A stretch of 45,710 nucleotides of DNA from JADJNW01 sp033761835. GTDB taxonomy: Bacteria; Bacteroidota; Bacteroidia; Chitinophagales; Saprospiraceae. The notes under the pieces were generated by a model, which saw only the letters and a program-made list of their open reading frames with translations, had not been told where the DNA came from and made no database searches. The position numbers were made by a program, and so were the translations under genes. The stretch is from NCBI GenBank assembly GCA_033761835.1, contig JANRME010000351.1, positions 1-45,710 on the forward strand, read 5' to 3'. Positions 16,267 through 25,900 of the stretch are shown here, in pieces (the first letter of the stretch is position 1; each line of letters begins with the position of its first letter).

Positions 16267-17417
16267 CCGATTTTGGTTCGTAGCAATTCGCCTGCTTTTT
16301 GTAATGTTTCTTCTTTTTTTGCAAAACAAAGCCGTATAACTTTATCGTCTCTTTTACTACTATAAAATACGGACACCGGAATAGCGGCCACGCCAAACTC
16401 AATGGTCATGCGCTTCGCAAAATCCCTATCGGCTTCATCCGAAATTTGACTATAATCGAATAACTGAAAATAAGTGCCTTTACTTGGAAGAGGCCGCAAG
16501 CGCGAGCCTTCCATTACTTTTACTAAGTAATCACGCTTCTGTTGGAAAAAATTATTTAGTACTAAATATTCTTCAGGATTTTGTAAAAAATCTGCCAGCG
16601 CATATTGCATCGGTGTATTCACACTGAAAACATTGAATTGATGCACTTTGCGAAACTCCGCCGTTAATGCCGGAGGCGCCACACAATAACCCATTTTCCA
16701 GCCCGTATTATGAAAAGTTTTGCCAAAAGAATAAACCGCCAGGCTCCGCTCGCGCAAACCGGGATAACGCAAAACGCTTTGGTGAGACTCACCATCGTAA
16801 ATTAAATGTTCATAAACTTCGTCACTTAATATTATAATATTAGTATTTTTTACAATATTATATAAAGATTCTAAGTCTTCTTTATTTAAAATTGTACCCG
16901 TCGGGTTATGCGGCGTATTAATCATAATCATGCGGGTTTTAGGAGAGAAAAGTCCTTGCACCGCTTGCCAATCCACTTTATATTCAGGCGCTTTTAATTC
17001 ATAAACAACTGGAATACCGCCATTTACTTCAATAGAAGGTCGATAGGAATCATACGCCGGCTCCAGAATAACCACTTCATCGCCAGGCCGCACGAATGTC
17101 GCAATCGCTGTAAACAATGCCTGAGTTGCGCCTGCTGTTACTGTTATTTCATCAGGGTGAATAGAAATATCATATAATGAAGAAACCTTATGCGCAATTT
17201 GTTCTCGAAACACAGGCAGGCCGGGCATTGGAGCATATTGATTAAACCCTTTTTGCATATAATAAAATACCAATTCATTGAGTCGCTCCGAAGAAGGAAA
17301 ATCAGGAAAGCCTTGCGAAAGATTGATCGCTTGATGTTCATTGGCGAGTGCCGACATCACTGTGAAAATATTAGTGCCGACGTTCGGTAATTTTGATTGA
17401 ACTTGAATATTTGTCAT
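16263..17417 (-). CDS. PLP-dependent aminotransferase, methionine/kynurenine aminotransferase type
   Basis: A 384-residue fold-type I class I/II aminotransferase. NLSQGFPDFPSS near the N-terminus is the substrate-binding entry of the YbdL/KAT branch. TAGATQALFTAI holds the phosphate region, INTPHNPTG the PLP-contacting Asn, ILSDEVYEHLIYDG the Asp, and YSFGKTFHNTGWKMGY the Schiff-base lysine. Related enzymes transaminate methionine, glutamine or kynurenine, often closing the methionine salvage cycle. An omega-amidase-like enzyme (34207-34986), the usual partner of glutamine transaminases of this type, is encoded elsewhere in the window. The gene lies 48 bases downstream of purD, with array E between. 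Confidence 0.9.
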   Translation of the reverse strand: MTNIQVQSKLPNVGTNIFTVMSALANEHQAINLSQGFPDFPSSERLNELVFYYMQKGFNQYAPMPGLPVFREQIAHKVSSLYDISIHPDEITVTAGATQALFTAIATFVRPGDEVVILEPAYDSYRPSIEVNGGIPVVYELKAPEYKVDWQAVQGLFSPKTRMIMINTPHNPTGTILNKEDLESLYNIVKNTNIIILSDEVYEHLIYDGESHQSVLRYPGLRERSLAVYSFGKTFHNTGWKMGYCVAPPALTAEFRKVHQFNVFSVNTPMQYALADFLQNPEEYLVLNNFFQQKRDYLVKVMEGSRLRPLPSKGTYFQLFDYSQISDEADRDFAKRMTIEFGVAAIPVSVFYSSKRDDKVIRLCFAKKEETLQKAGELLRTKIG

Positions 17418-17430
17418 TTTCTATGTTTAT

Positions 17431-17462
17431 GAGTTTAGGAGCTTAATGAGTTGAGAAGTTAA
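17431..17462. repeat. word array E, single arm, 8-base period
   Basis: Four units in 8-base register, GAGTTTAG, GAGCTTAA and two more degenerate ones, occupy most of the gap between purD and the aminotransferase gene. The word resembles array C. No complementary arm is present. Confidence 0.6.
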
Positions 17463-17465
17463 TAT

Positions 17466-18734
17466 TTAAAGATCAAATCCGATGTCTTTACGATAATATT
17501 TATTCGCAAATTGAATTTTTTCAGCATTTTTATAAGATAATTGTAAAGCTTCTTGAAAATCTTTACCATAGGATGTAATAGCGAGTACGCGCCCACCATT
17601 AGAAACGATCTGATTGCCCATACTTTTGGTGCCTGCATGAAACACCATACTGCCCTCCACTTGCTCCAAACCCGTGATCATTTTGCCTTTTTCGTAGGCC
17701 TCCGGGTAGCCGCCAGACACCAGGATGACCGTGGCCGCTGCGCGCTCGTCTTCTTCGATTTCGATTTCCGAGAGCCGTCCTTCGCACATCGCCTTCATCA
17801 AAGCTACTAAATCGGTTTTCAATCTCGGAAAAACCACTTCGGTTTCCGGATCGCCCATTCTGCAATTGTATTCGATGACGTAAGGATCGCCGTTTACACT
17901 AATTAAACCAATAAAAATGAAGCCTTTATAATCTAAATCTGTTTTTTGAATACCTTCGATGGTGCGCTTGATCACACGTTCTTCGACCTTTTGCATCAGA
18001 ACCTCATCTACAAACGGCGGATGAGAAACCGCGCCCATTCCGCCAGTGTTCGGGCCGGTGTCGCCCTCGCCAATACGCTTATAATCCTTGGCTACAGGCA
18101 GGATTTTATAATCTTTTCCATCGGTAATGACAAAAACTGAAAATTCAATTCCTGTTAAAAATTCTTCAATAACTACTTTAGCACTGGCTTCGCCAAATTT
18201 TCCGTCGAGCATCTCTCGAAACGCTTGCTGCGCTTCGGTTATCGTGGCACAAATGATAACGCCTTTTCCAGCGGCCAAGCCATCCGCTTTGAGTACGATC
18301 GGCAATTTTTGTTGAGCGATATAATTTAATCCGGCATTCAGATCTTCTTTAGAAAATTCGCGGTAAGCGGCAGTTGGAATATCAAATTCCTGCATAAAGC
18401 GTTTGGCGTAAGCCTTGCTACCCTCAAGCAGCGCGCCCATTCGGGAGGGCCCAACAATAGCGATATGCTCCACCGACAAATCGTGTTGAAAATAATCATA
18501 AATGCCCCGTACCAAAGGCTCTTCAGGCCCGACTACAATCATATCAATTTTTTCGGCGATGGCCAATATTCTAACTGCCTGAAAATCATTGGGATCGACA
18601 TTAATATTAATACCAAGATCAGTTGTGCCGGCATTACCGGGAGCAATAATCAGTTTTTCGCAAAGGGGGCTTTGTCGCATTTTCCAGGCGAAAGTATGCT
18701 CGCGCCCGCCGCTACCGAGGAGTAGAATATTCAT
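17466..18734 (-). CDS. purD: phosphoribosylamine--glycine ligase (GAR synthetase)
   Basis: A 422-residue enzyme, full length for PurD. The N-terminal domain starts MNILLLGSGGREHTFAWK and IAPGNAGT. The ATP-grasp domain includes PIVLKADGLAAGKGVIIC, and GDTGPNTGGMGAVSHPP is the PurD signature. The C-terminal domain ends with ITSYGKDFQEALQLSYKNAE. It catalyses the ATP-dependent joining of glycine to 5-phosphoribosylamine, the second step of de novo purine synthesis. No other purine genes are adjacent. Its start faces ruvA across a 270-base divergent region that holds word arrays F and G. Confidence 0.96.
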   Translation of the reverse strand: MNILLLGSGGREHTFAWKMRQSPLCEKLIIAPGNAGTTDLGININVDPNDFQAVRILAIAEKIDMIVVGPEEPLVRGIYDYFQHDLSVEHIAIVGPSRMGALLEGSKAYAKRFMQEFDIPTAAYREFSKEDLNAGLNYIAQQKLPIVLKADGLAAGKGVIICATITEAQQAFREMLDGKFGEASAKVVIEEFLTGIEFSVFVITDGKDYKILPVAKDYKRIGEGDTGPNTGGMGAVSHPPFVDEVLMQKVEERVIKRTIEGIQKTDLDYKGFIFIGLISVNGDPYVIEYNCRMGDPETEVVFPRLKTDLVALMKAMCEGRLSEIEIEEDERAAATVILVSGGYPEAYEKGKMITGLEQVEGSMVFHAGTKSMGNQIVSNGGRVLAITSYGKDFQEALQLSYKNAEKIQFANKYYRKDIGFDL

Positions 18735-18761
18735 GGACGATGTTTTGGCAAAGTTAAAAAT

Positions 18762-18868
18762 GTTATTCGTTATCTGTTATTGGTGTATCGGTTATCGGTG
18801 CCAGCTATGTCGTTCCGAAATAATTTATTGTAAGAAGTGCCTGATAAAGATTACAGTTAACAGATAAC
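18762..18868. repeat. word-array hairpin F, 7-base period
   Basis: The left run (18762-18797) is built from units such as GTTATTC and GTTATCT in 7-base register with one 8-base slip. The right run (18848-18868) is AGATTAC, AGTTAAC and a third unit AGATAAC. The right words are reverse complements of the left ones, with a loop of about 50 bases between. Unlike most of the arrays, this one lies upstream of two divergent genes (purD and ruvA), where a terminator would not be expected. Confidence 0.75.
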
Positions 18869-18877
18869 AAATTTCTT

Positions 18878-18885
18878 TACCTTTG
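18878..18885 (+). promoter_or_regulatory. -7 promoter box, probably for ruvA
   Basis: TACCTTTG matches TAnnTTTG and is followed by GCAG as in other boxes here. It lies 119 bases before the ruvA start and directly after the right run of array F, so the array is next to the -33 region. Confidence 0.5.
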
Positions 18886-18958
18886 CAGCGATTTTAGTAA
18901 ACACTGTTTCAAAACCATTATAGCATTATATCGACTTAATCCATCAATTTTCAGCTTT

Positions 18959-18993
18959 TTGATAAATGGTCGATGACTAATGATCAATGATAT
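18959..18993. repeat. word array G, single arm, 7-base period
   Basis: Five 7-base units in register: TTGATAA, ATGGTCG, then ATGACTA, ATGATCA and ATGATAT. They end 11 bases before the ruvA start codon, so they would lie in its 5' leader. Confidence 0.65.
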
Positions 18994-19004
18994 AAAACCG
19001 AGGC

Positions 19005-19595
19005 ATGATTACTTATTTAAAAGGCATTATCACTCATAAAACGCCAACTTTCATAGTCGTAGAAGTAAATGGAGTAGGCTACCACGTTCATATTAGTCTG
19101 AACACTTATATCAAAGTTGAAAAATTAGAATCGGTCAAAATCCTCACGCAACTCATCATCCGCGAAGATAGCCATACCCTGTACGGCTTTGCCGATGAGG
19201 CCGAGCGTACGCTTTTTTTGCATTTGATTTCGGTATCGGGCATTGGCCCATCTACGGCACAATTATTGCTTTCTTCGATGCAACCAGACGAAGTACGGGC
19301 TGCCGTGATCGGCGAAAACGATGCGGCATTTGGCAAAGTAAAAGGAATTGGGCCGAAGACTGCGAAGCGCATTATCCTTGATTTGAAAGATAAATTGGTA
19401 AAAGAATCAGGCGAAGCGCCCTTAACAATTTTGCCCCAAGACAATACAATTCGGGAGGAGGCGTTATCTGCATTAGTTGCACTGGGATTTTCCAGAATCG
19501 AGGTGCAAAAAACACTCAATAAAATTCTGAAGGAGCAACCCGCCGGCACGAACGTAGAAACGTTAATCAAGCTGGCACTCAAGCATTTATCCTGA
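19005..19595 (+). CDS. ruvA: Holliday junction branch migration protein RuvA
   Basis: A 196-residue RuvA of normal length. The N-terminal OB domain starts MITYLKGIITHKTPTFIVVE and continues GVGYHVHIS. Two helix-hairpin-helix motifs follow: LISVSGIGPSTAQLLL and VKGIGPKTAKRIILDLKDKL. The C-terminal RuvB-binding domain is EALSALVALGFSRIEVQKTL onwards. A RuvA tetramer binds the four-way junction and loads the RuvB motor. RuvA next to sprA on the same strand is a common arrangement in Bacteroidota and supports the taxonomic call. Confidence 0.97.
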   Translation: MITYLKGIITHKTPTFIVVEVNGVGYHVHISLNTYIKVEKLESVKILTQLIIREDSHTLYGFADEAERTLFLHLISVSGIGPSTAQLLLSSMQPDEVRAAVIGENDAAFGKVKGIGPKTAKRIILDLKDKLVKESGEAPLTILPQDNTIREEALSALVALGFSRIEVQKTLNKILKEQPAGTNVETLIKLALKHLS

Positions 19596-19683
19596 TACAA
19601 CGCTGGGAAAATATGGCTATCAGCGCCTGCTGAAAAGATATACTATTGCCTAAAATCCGCCCAAAAACTTTAGTTTTAAAAAC

Positions 19684-19770
19684 AGAGCAGGGAGCAGAGA
19701 TGTCGGATAATTATTGAAAAATCTGACTTCCCATCTCCGATTTCCAACTTCCGAATTCGGATTGCTCTCT
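19684..19770. repeat. word-array hairpin H, 7-base period
   Basis: Six consecutive 7-base units run from 19722 to 19763; examples are TCTGACT, TCCGATT and TCCAACT. A left arm (19684-19708) contains AGAGCA and GTCGGAT, which pair with TGCTCT at 19763-19768 and ATCTGAC at 19721-19727. It lies between ruvA and sprA, which are on the same strand. Confidence 0.7.
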
Positions 19771-19834
19771 TCTAATGTTAAAATTTGATTGTCAGACAAA
19801 AAGAAAAAGGTTGCGGCGTTTATGCTGGCATTGG

Positions 19835-19882
19835 GAGACTTGGTGATCAGGTGGTCAAGTGACTTAGTGATCAAGCGACTCA
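19835..19882. repeat. word array I, 8-base period
   Basis: Six 8-base units in register without a slip, including GTGATCAG, GTGGTCAA and GTGATCAA. Several units contain the palindrome TGATCA. The array ends 55 bases before the sprA start codon, so it is a second, different array in the same 342-base ruvA-sprA gap. The rest of that gap shows no gene. Confidence 0.75.
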
Positions 19883-19937
19883 GAAACCATGAATATATTG
19901 AACGTTTCACAGGCTTTAAAGGCCCGATACTAAAACT

Positions 19938-22900
19938 ATGAGTAGAATACTTTTACCCTTCAGCCTCGTCATTGGAATTTTTATTACAGCGCTCAGCGTT
20001 CAGGGAGGCAATACGCATCTGGACGATCCTTATGCGCTGGCGATTGTGCAACAAGACACCCTGCCGCCGATCAAAGATCGCACCGGCGATTTTCTGAATT
20101 CCGGCCCGCGCAATCCTTTCGATCTGAAAGATCCTAAAAGCGTTGAACAGACGGTAGAATATGATCCTGTGACAGGTCGCTATATCGTCACCGAAAAAAT
20201 TGGCGATGACTACTTCCGAATGCCGACTTACATGACCTTTGAGGAATATATGGAATATCGGCGCAAGCAGGATATAGATAATTATTTCAAGCAACTCAAC
20301 GGCGTGAATACCGGCAGCGGTATCAGCGCTTTTGACCCCATTGCCAAAATTGATGTAAAAAGCAGCTTGCTTGATCGTTTGTTCGGCGGAACGGCAGTGG
20401 ACATCAAACCGCGCGGTAATATTGACCTCACGTTTGGTTTGGATTATCAAAAAGTCGAAAACCCGATACTGCCTATTCGCCAGCAACGACAGGGGCCGCT
20501 ATTTGATTTTGATATGAATATCCAAATGGATGTGACGGGTAAAATTGGTGAAAAACTCAATCTTTCCACAAGATACAATACCGGCGCTACTTTTAATTTT
20601 GACAATCAAATCAAGATTGATTACAACAGCGACCTGTTCAGCGAAGATGAAATTCTGAAAAAAATTGAAGCGGGCAACGTGAGCTTGCCTTTGCGCGGAA
20701 CGCTCATCCAGGGCGCGCAAAGCTTATTTGGTCTCAAAACCGAGATGCAATTCGGGCATTTGCGCTTGACGACGGTGCTATCTCAACAGAATTCGCAGCG
20801 AGAAAATATTCAGGTTCAAAAAGGTAGCCAACTTCAGGAATTTGAAGTAAAAGCCGATGATTACGACGAAAACCGCCATTTCTTTTTTTCCCATTACAAC
20901 CGCAATACTTTTGAAGAGGCATTGACGAATATGCCTCAAATCAGGAGTTTGTTTAAAATCGAAAACATCGAGGTTTGGATTACCAATAACCGAAACGAGG
21001 TGGACAACGTGCGCGACATCATTGCTTTTGCCGACCTCGGCGAACCAAGCAATCTGGTAAGCCCGAATGTAATTAACCCAAATCCGAGCGCACCACGCGA
21101 CATTGCCGGCCGTTTGTTGCCTGACAACCGCTCCAATGACTTGTATCAAAATTTATTGGGAAACCCAGATACACGCAGCATCGACCAATCGGTTAACGCT
21201 TTGCAAAACCAGTTTGGATTACAGCAAGCAAAAGATTTTGAGAAAGTAAGTGCACGTAAACTGCAACCTTCAGAATATACGTTCCATCCGGAATTAGGTT
21301 TTATTTCTTTGTCTATCAATGTGCAGCCCAATCAGGTCGTGGGTGTCGCCTTTCAATATTCTTATAATGGTCAGACCTACAAGGTAGGTGAACTATCTCA
21401 AAATCAAGAAACAACAAGCCCTGATACCTCACTCAATGTGTTGTTTGTCAAGTTGCTAAAGAGTACGACTCAGCGCACCGACATACCAACCTGGGATTTG
21501 ATGATGAAAAACGTCTATTCCATTGGGGCATTTGAAGTCAGCCAACAGGATTTTCGCTTGGATGTATTTTATGATGATCCTGGCAAAGGACAGAAGCGAT
21601 TCCTGCCAGAGAGCGACATTGCGGGTAAGCCATTGCTACGTGTGTTTAATCTTGACAAATTAAACACGCAGGGCGATCCTCAGCCAGATGGGATATTCGA
21701 CTTTGTACCAGGCGTAACGATCAACCTGAGAAATGGTCGTATCATGTTTCCTGTGCTGGAGCCTTTTGGTTCGGCGCTTCGTCCACAGATTAACAATCCA
21801 ACTTTGGAGCGTAAATTTGTCTATCAGGAATTATACGATTCGACGCTGTTCTTAGCACGAGAATTTCCAGAGAAAAACCGCTATGTTATCAAAGGTAGCT
21901 ACAAGTCCAGCGTTTCTTCAGAGATTCGACTTGGCGCGTTTAATATTCCGCCAGGCTCGGTGCGGGTGACTGCCGGTGGGCAATTGCTGAAAGAAGGAGC
22001 GGACTACGAAATTGATTATAATATAGGCGTGGTGAGGATTTTGAACGATGCCTTACTGAGTTCAGGCGCGCCAATTAACGTTTCTTTTGAAGACAATACG
22101 CTATTTGGTTTCCAAACCAAAACAATGGTAGGGCTTCGGGCGGATTATGAGGTGGATAAAAATTTCACGATAGGTGCTACTTATCTGCATTTGTTTGAAC
22201 GTCCTTTTACACAAAAAGTAAACATCGGTGAAGACCCTATCAATAACAAGATTTACGGCTTGGATATGAATTTGACGCGAGAAGCCAGTTGGTTGACCAA
22301 AATGGTGGACGCGATTCCTTTTATTGATACCAAAGCGCCTTCTTCCATCACGGTGAGTGCAGAAGCAGCGGGACTGAAGCCTGGTCATGCCCGTGCCATC
22401 AATCAAAGCAAAAATGAAAAAGAAGGAGTCGTATATCTCGATGATTTTGAAGGAAGTGCGAGCAGTTTTGACTTGCGCCAACCGGTGAACCAGTGGTATC
22501 TGGCGAGTGTGCCGCAAAACGATGCCGAAAATCGGAATCCGCTTTTCCCAGAAGCAAATTTGGTCAACGATATTCGATCAGGTGCAAACCGAGCCAAATT
22601 GAGTTGGTATTTGATAGATCCCAGCGTGCGAAATAACAGGGATGCGACGAATCCTTACACAAGTTTAGTGCCGCAAGTGGAGGTTTTTCCAAATGTACAA
22701 TTGCAACCGACCGATCTGCCAAATATCCAAACCCTGGATATGACTTTCTTTCCGCGTGAAAGAGGCCCTTATAATTTTGAAATACCTAATGGATATCCTG
22801 GCTTTTCGAAGGGCTTGAGTTTTTTAGGCGATCCCAATCAACCGATCATTCTGAACGACCCAGAGACGCGCTGGGGCGGGATTATGCGTGCTTTGCAAAA

Positions 22901-25900
22901 CAATGATTTTCAGTCTTCTAATATTGAATTCCTTGAATTCTGGATGCTCAGTCCATTCTTAGATGAAAACAATCCACAAAATCCTGCGCTGGATTACGAA
23001 GATCGGGAAGGCGAATTGTATATCAACTTGGGAAATATTTCGGAAGATATTCTGCGTGACTCGCGTAAGTTTTTTGAAAATGGTTTGCCAGCGCCCACGA
23101 ATCCTGATCGCCGTGTGGATGAAACATCCTGGTCGAGAGTGCCGATCGGACAGCAAATTACGCGTGCATTCGACAACGACGCCGAGGCTCGTCGCCAGCA
23201 GGACGTAGGTTTGGATGGATTAGATAACGATGCCGAACGAACAAAATTCGCTGATTATCTTGCTCAAATGAGTGCTGCTAATCCAAATGCCTCAACTATT
23301 ATTGCGCAAGACCCCGCAAACGATGACTACCGCTACTACCGCGATGAAACTTTTTCGGATACCGCAGGAATTTTGCGCCGCTATCGGGATTTCAACAATC
23401 CACAGGGCAACTCACGTGAAAACGACGGTTCCCAGTTTGTTTCCTCTTCGACCAATATTCCTGATGCCGAAGATTTGGATCGGGATAATACTTTGAACGA
23501 AACCGAATCTTATTTCCAATATAGAATTCCACTTCGCGCGGACCCAACTAATCCTCGTGAGGTTGACATCAGCCAGACGCCGTTTATCACCGACCGTCGT
23601 GAAAGTGAGGACGGGCGTCGCGTGTGGTATCGTTTCCGTATTCCATTGAACACCTCCAATCGCTCTGCCGTCGGGGGTATCCGTGATTTCCGCTCAATTC
23701 GGTTCATGCGGATGTATATGCACGGCTTCAAAACGCAGACAACCTTGCGTTTTGCTACCCTGGAATTGGTGCGGAATCAGTGGCGGCGTTACCTCCAGGA
23801 TTTATCAGAAAGTCAAATTGGGATTGACGATTGTGAAAATCCAGCAGAATTTGACGTGGATGCGGTGAATATCGAAGAAAACAGCGGCCGTACGCCTTTT
23901 AATTATGTATTGCCCGAAGGCATCCAGCGCGAGCAATCTTTGGGCGTTTTTAATGCTTTGCAAAACGAGCAATCGCTTTCGATGGTAGTACGTGGCCTTT
24001 GCGATGGCGAGGACAAAGCAATCTTTAAAAATCTGGATTTCGATATGCGAGTATATGAGCGTCTGCGAATGTTCGTACACGCCGAAGCATTGGATGGGCA
24101 ACGCATCGAAGATGGCGAATTGAGCGTGTTCGTTCGACTGGGAAGTGATATTAAAAATAATTATTATGAATACGAGATTCCGCTCACCATGTCGGACTCG
24201 ACCAAACTGAACAGCAATCCTAATTCGGCAGACTATAAATTGGAAGTGTGGAAACCTCAAAACGACTTCGATTTTTCATTTGACCAGTTAAGACAGGTGA
24301 AACAAGACCGCAACAATCAATCGTTTTCATTGACCCAAGTATTTTCTGATACAACCGATCAGGGGCATATCATTCGGGTAAAAGGAAATCCCAATATTGG
24401 TTACGTAAGAGTAGCGATGGTGGGGATTCGAAATCGAGCGACTTACGATGGGGCGGCCTATAACGCGGAGGTGTGGATCAACGAAATGCGCCTGGTGGGC
24501 TTGGACGAACGGGGCGGAGTAGCGGCCATAGCACGAATAGACCTTCAATTGGCTGATTTTGGTAATATTACTGCGGCTGGAAATTACAGTAGTATTGGTT
24601 TTGGCGCGCTCGATCAAAAAGTGCAGGAACGAAGCCGCAATGAGCTATTCGGGTATGATTTGGCAGGTAATTTTGAGTTGGGTAAGTTTTTCCCGGAAAA
24701 ATGGGGCATTCGATTGCCATTCTTGGGTCAAATTTCAAAACAAGTGAAGTCGCCTGAATACGACCCGTATGATCTGGATATTCCTTTGAAACAAAAATTA
24801 GAAAACACCGAAACTTCCCCTGCGCGCGATTCTATCCGCGAATTGGCACAGGATGTAACCGACATTAAAAGCTTCAACTTCACCAATGTGCGCAAGGAAC
24901 GAACCGGCGGCGGTGGCGGCGACCAACAGAAAAAACCAATGCCCTGGGATATTGAGAACTTCAGCGTTTCCTACGGTTATACCGAAACAACGCGGCGCGA
25001 TCCTATTATCGAATTCGACGAACAAAAACGCTACACCGGCGGCTTGGATTATAATTATTCCTGGAATGGACTTAATATCGAGCCGTTCAAAAAACTCATC
25101 AAAGATGATAAGTATTTGAAGTTTTTCAAGGAATTCAATTTTAATCCTTTCCCCAATTCCTTCACTTTCAGCACGCTTTTGGATCGCCGATTCGACCGAA
25201 CGCGTTATCGTTTCACTGGGTTGGATGACCTGAACAATACTTTTTTCAACAAGCGTTTTACCTGGGATCGGGATTATGGTTTGCAATGGAATTTGAGTAA
25301 ATCCCTAAATTTCAATTTTAATGCCTTAGCTGCTTCCGTAATTGATGAACCCGACGAACTTTGGATGTTGGAAAACATAGATCGCGCGAATATCAAGCAA
25401 TTCCGTCGCGATAGTATTTGGAACAATATCAAGGATTTGGGGCGCATGAAAAACTACCGCCACAATTTTACCTTGAGTTATCAATTGCCGATTCGCCACT
25501 TGCCCTTTATGGATTGGGTGCAGGCGCGCGCTAGCTATCAGGCTGATTATTCCTGGGCGGCCGCAGCTTTGAACGTGGACAGTCTTGGGAATGTGATTCA
25601 AAACAATCAGACCCGCCAACTTTCAGTGGACTTGAACTTCACGAATCTGTACAATAAATTTGATTATCTTAAAAAAATTGATCGCCCTACGCCTGCGGCC
25701 AATCCAGCGAATACGCGTACTCGCCCCGGAGCACCTCCAACCCGCCCCGAACCAGCCGATAGCACTAAAAAGAAAAGGGAACGCGGCGAAGGCGAGCCCA
25801 GTACTTTAGAAAAGATTTTGATTCGACCTTTGTTATTGCTGCGTAGCGCCCGCTTCAACTACACCGAACGCCTCGGTACCATTGTGCCTGGCTTTACCCC

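Noticed and set aside
19650..19910. An 86-codon frame with the repeating peptide pattern SLDHLITKS
   Set aside because: The peptide repeat is the translation of word array I on the other strand; there is no conserved domain or start context.
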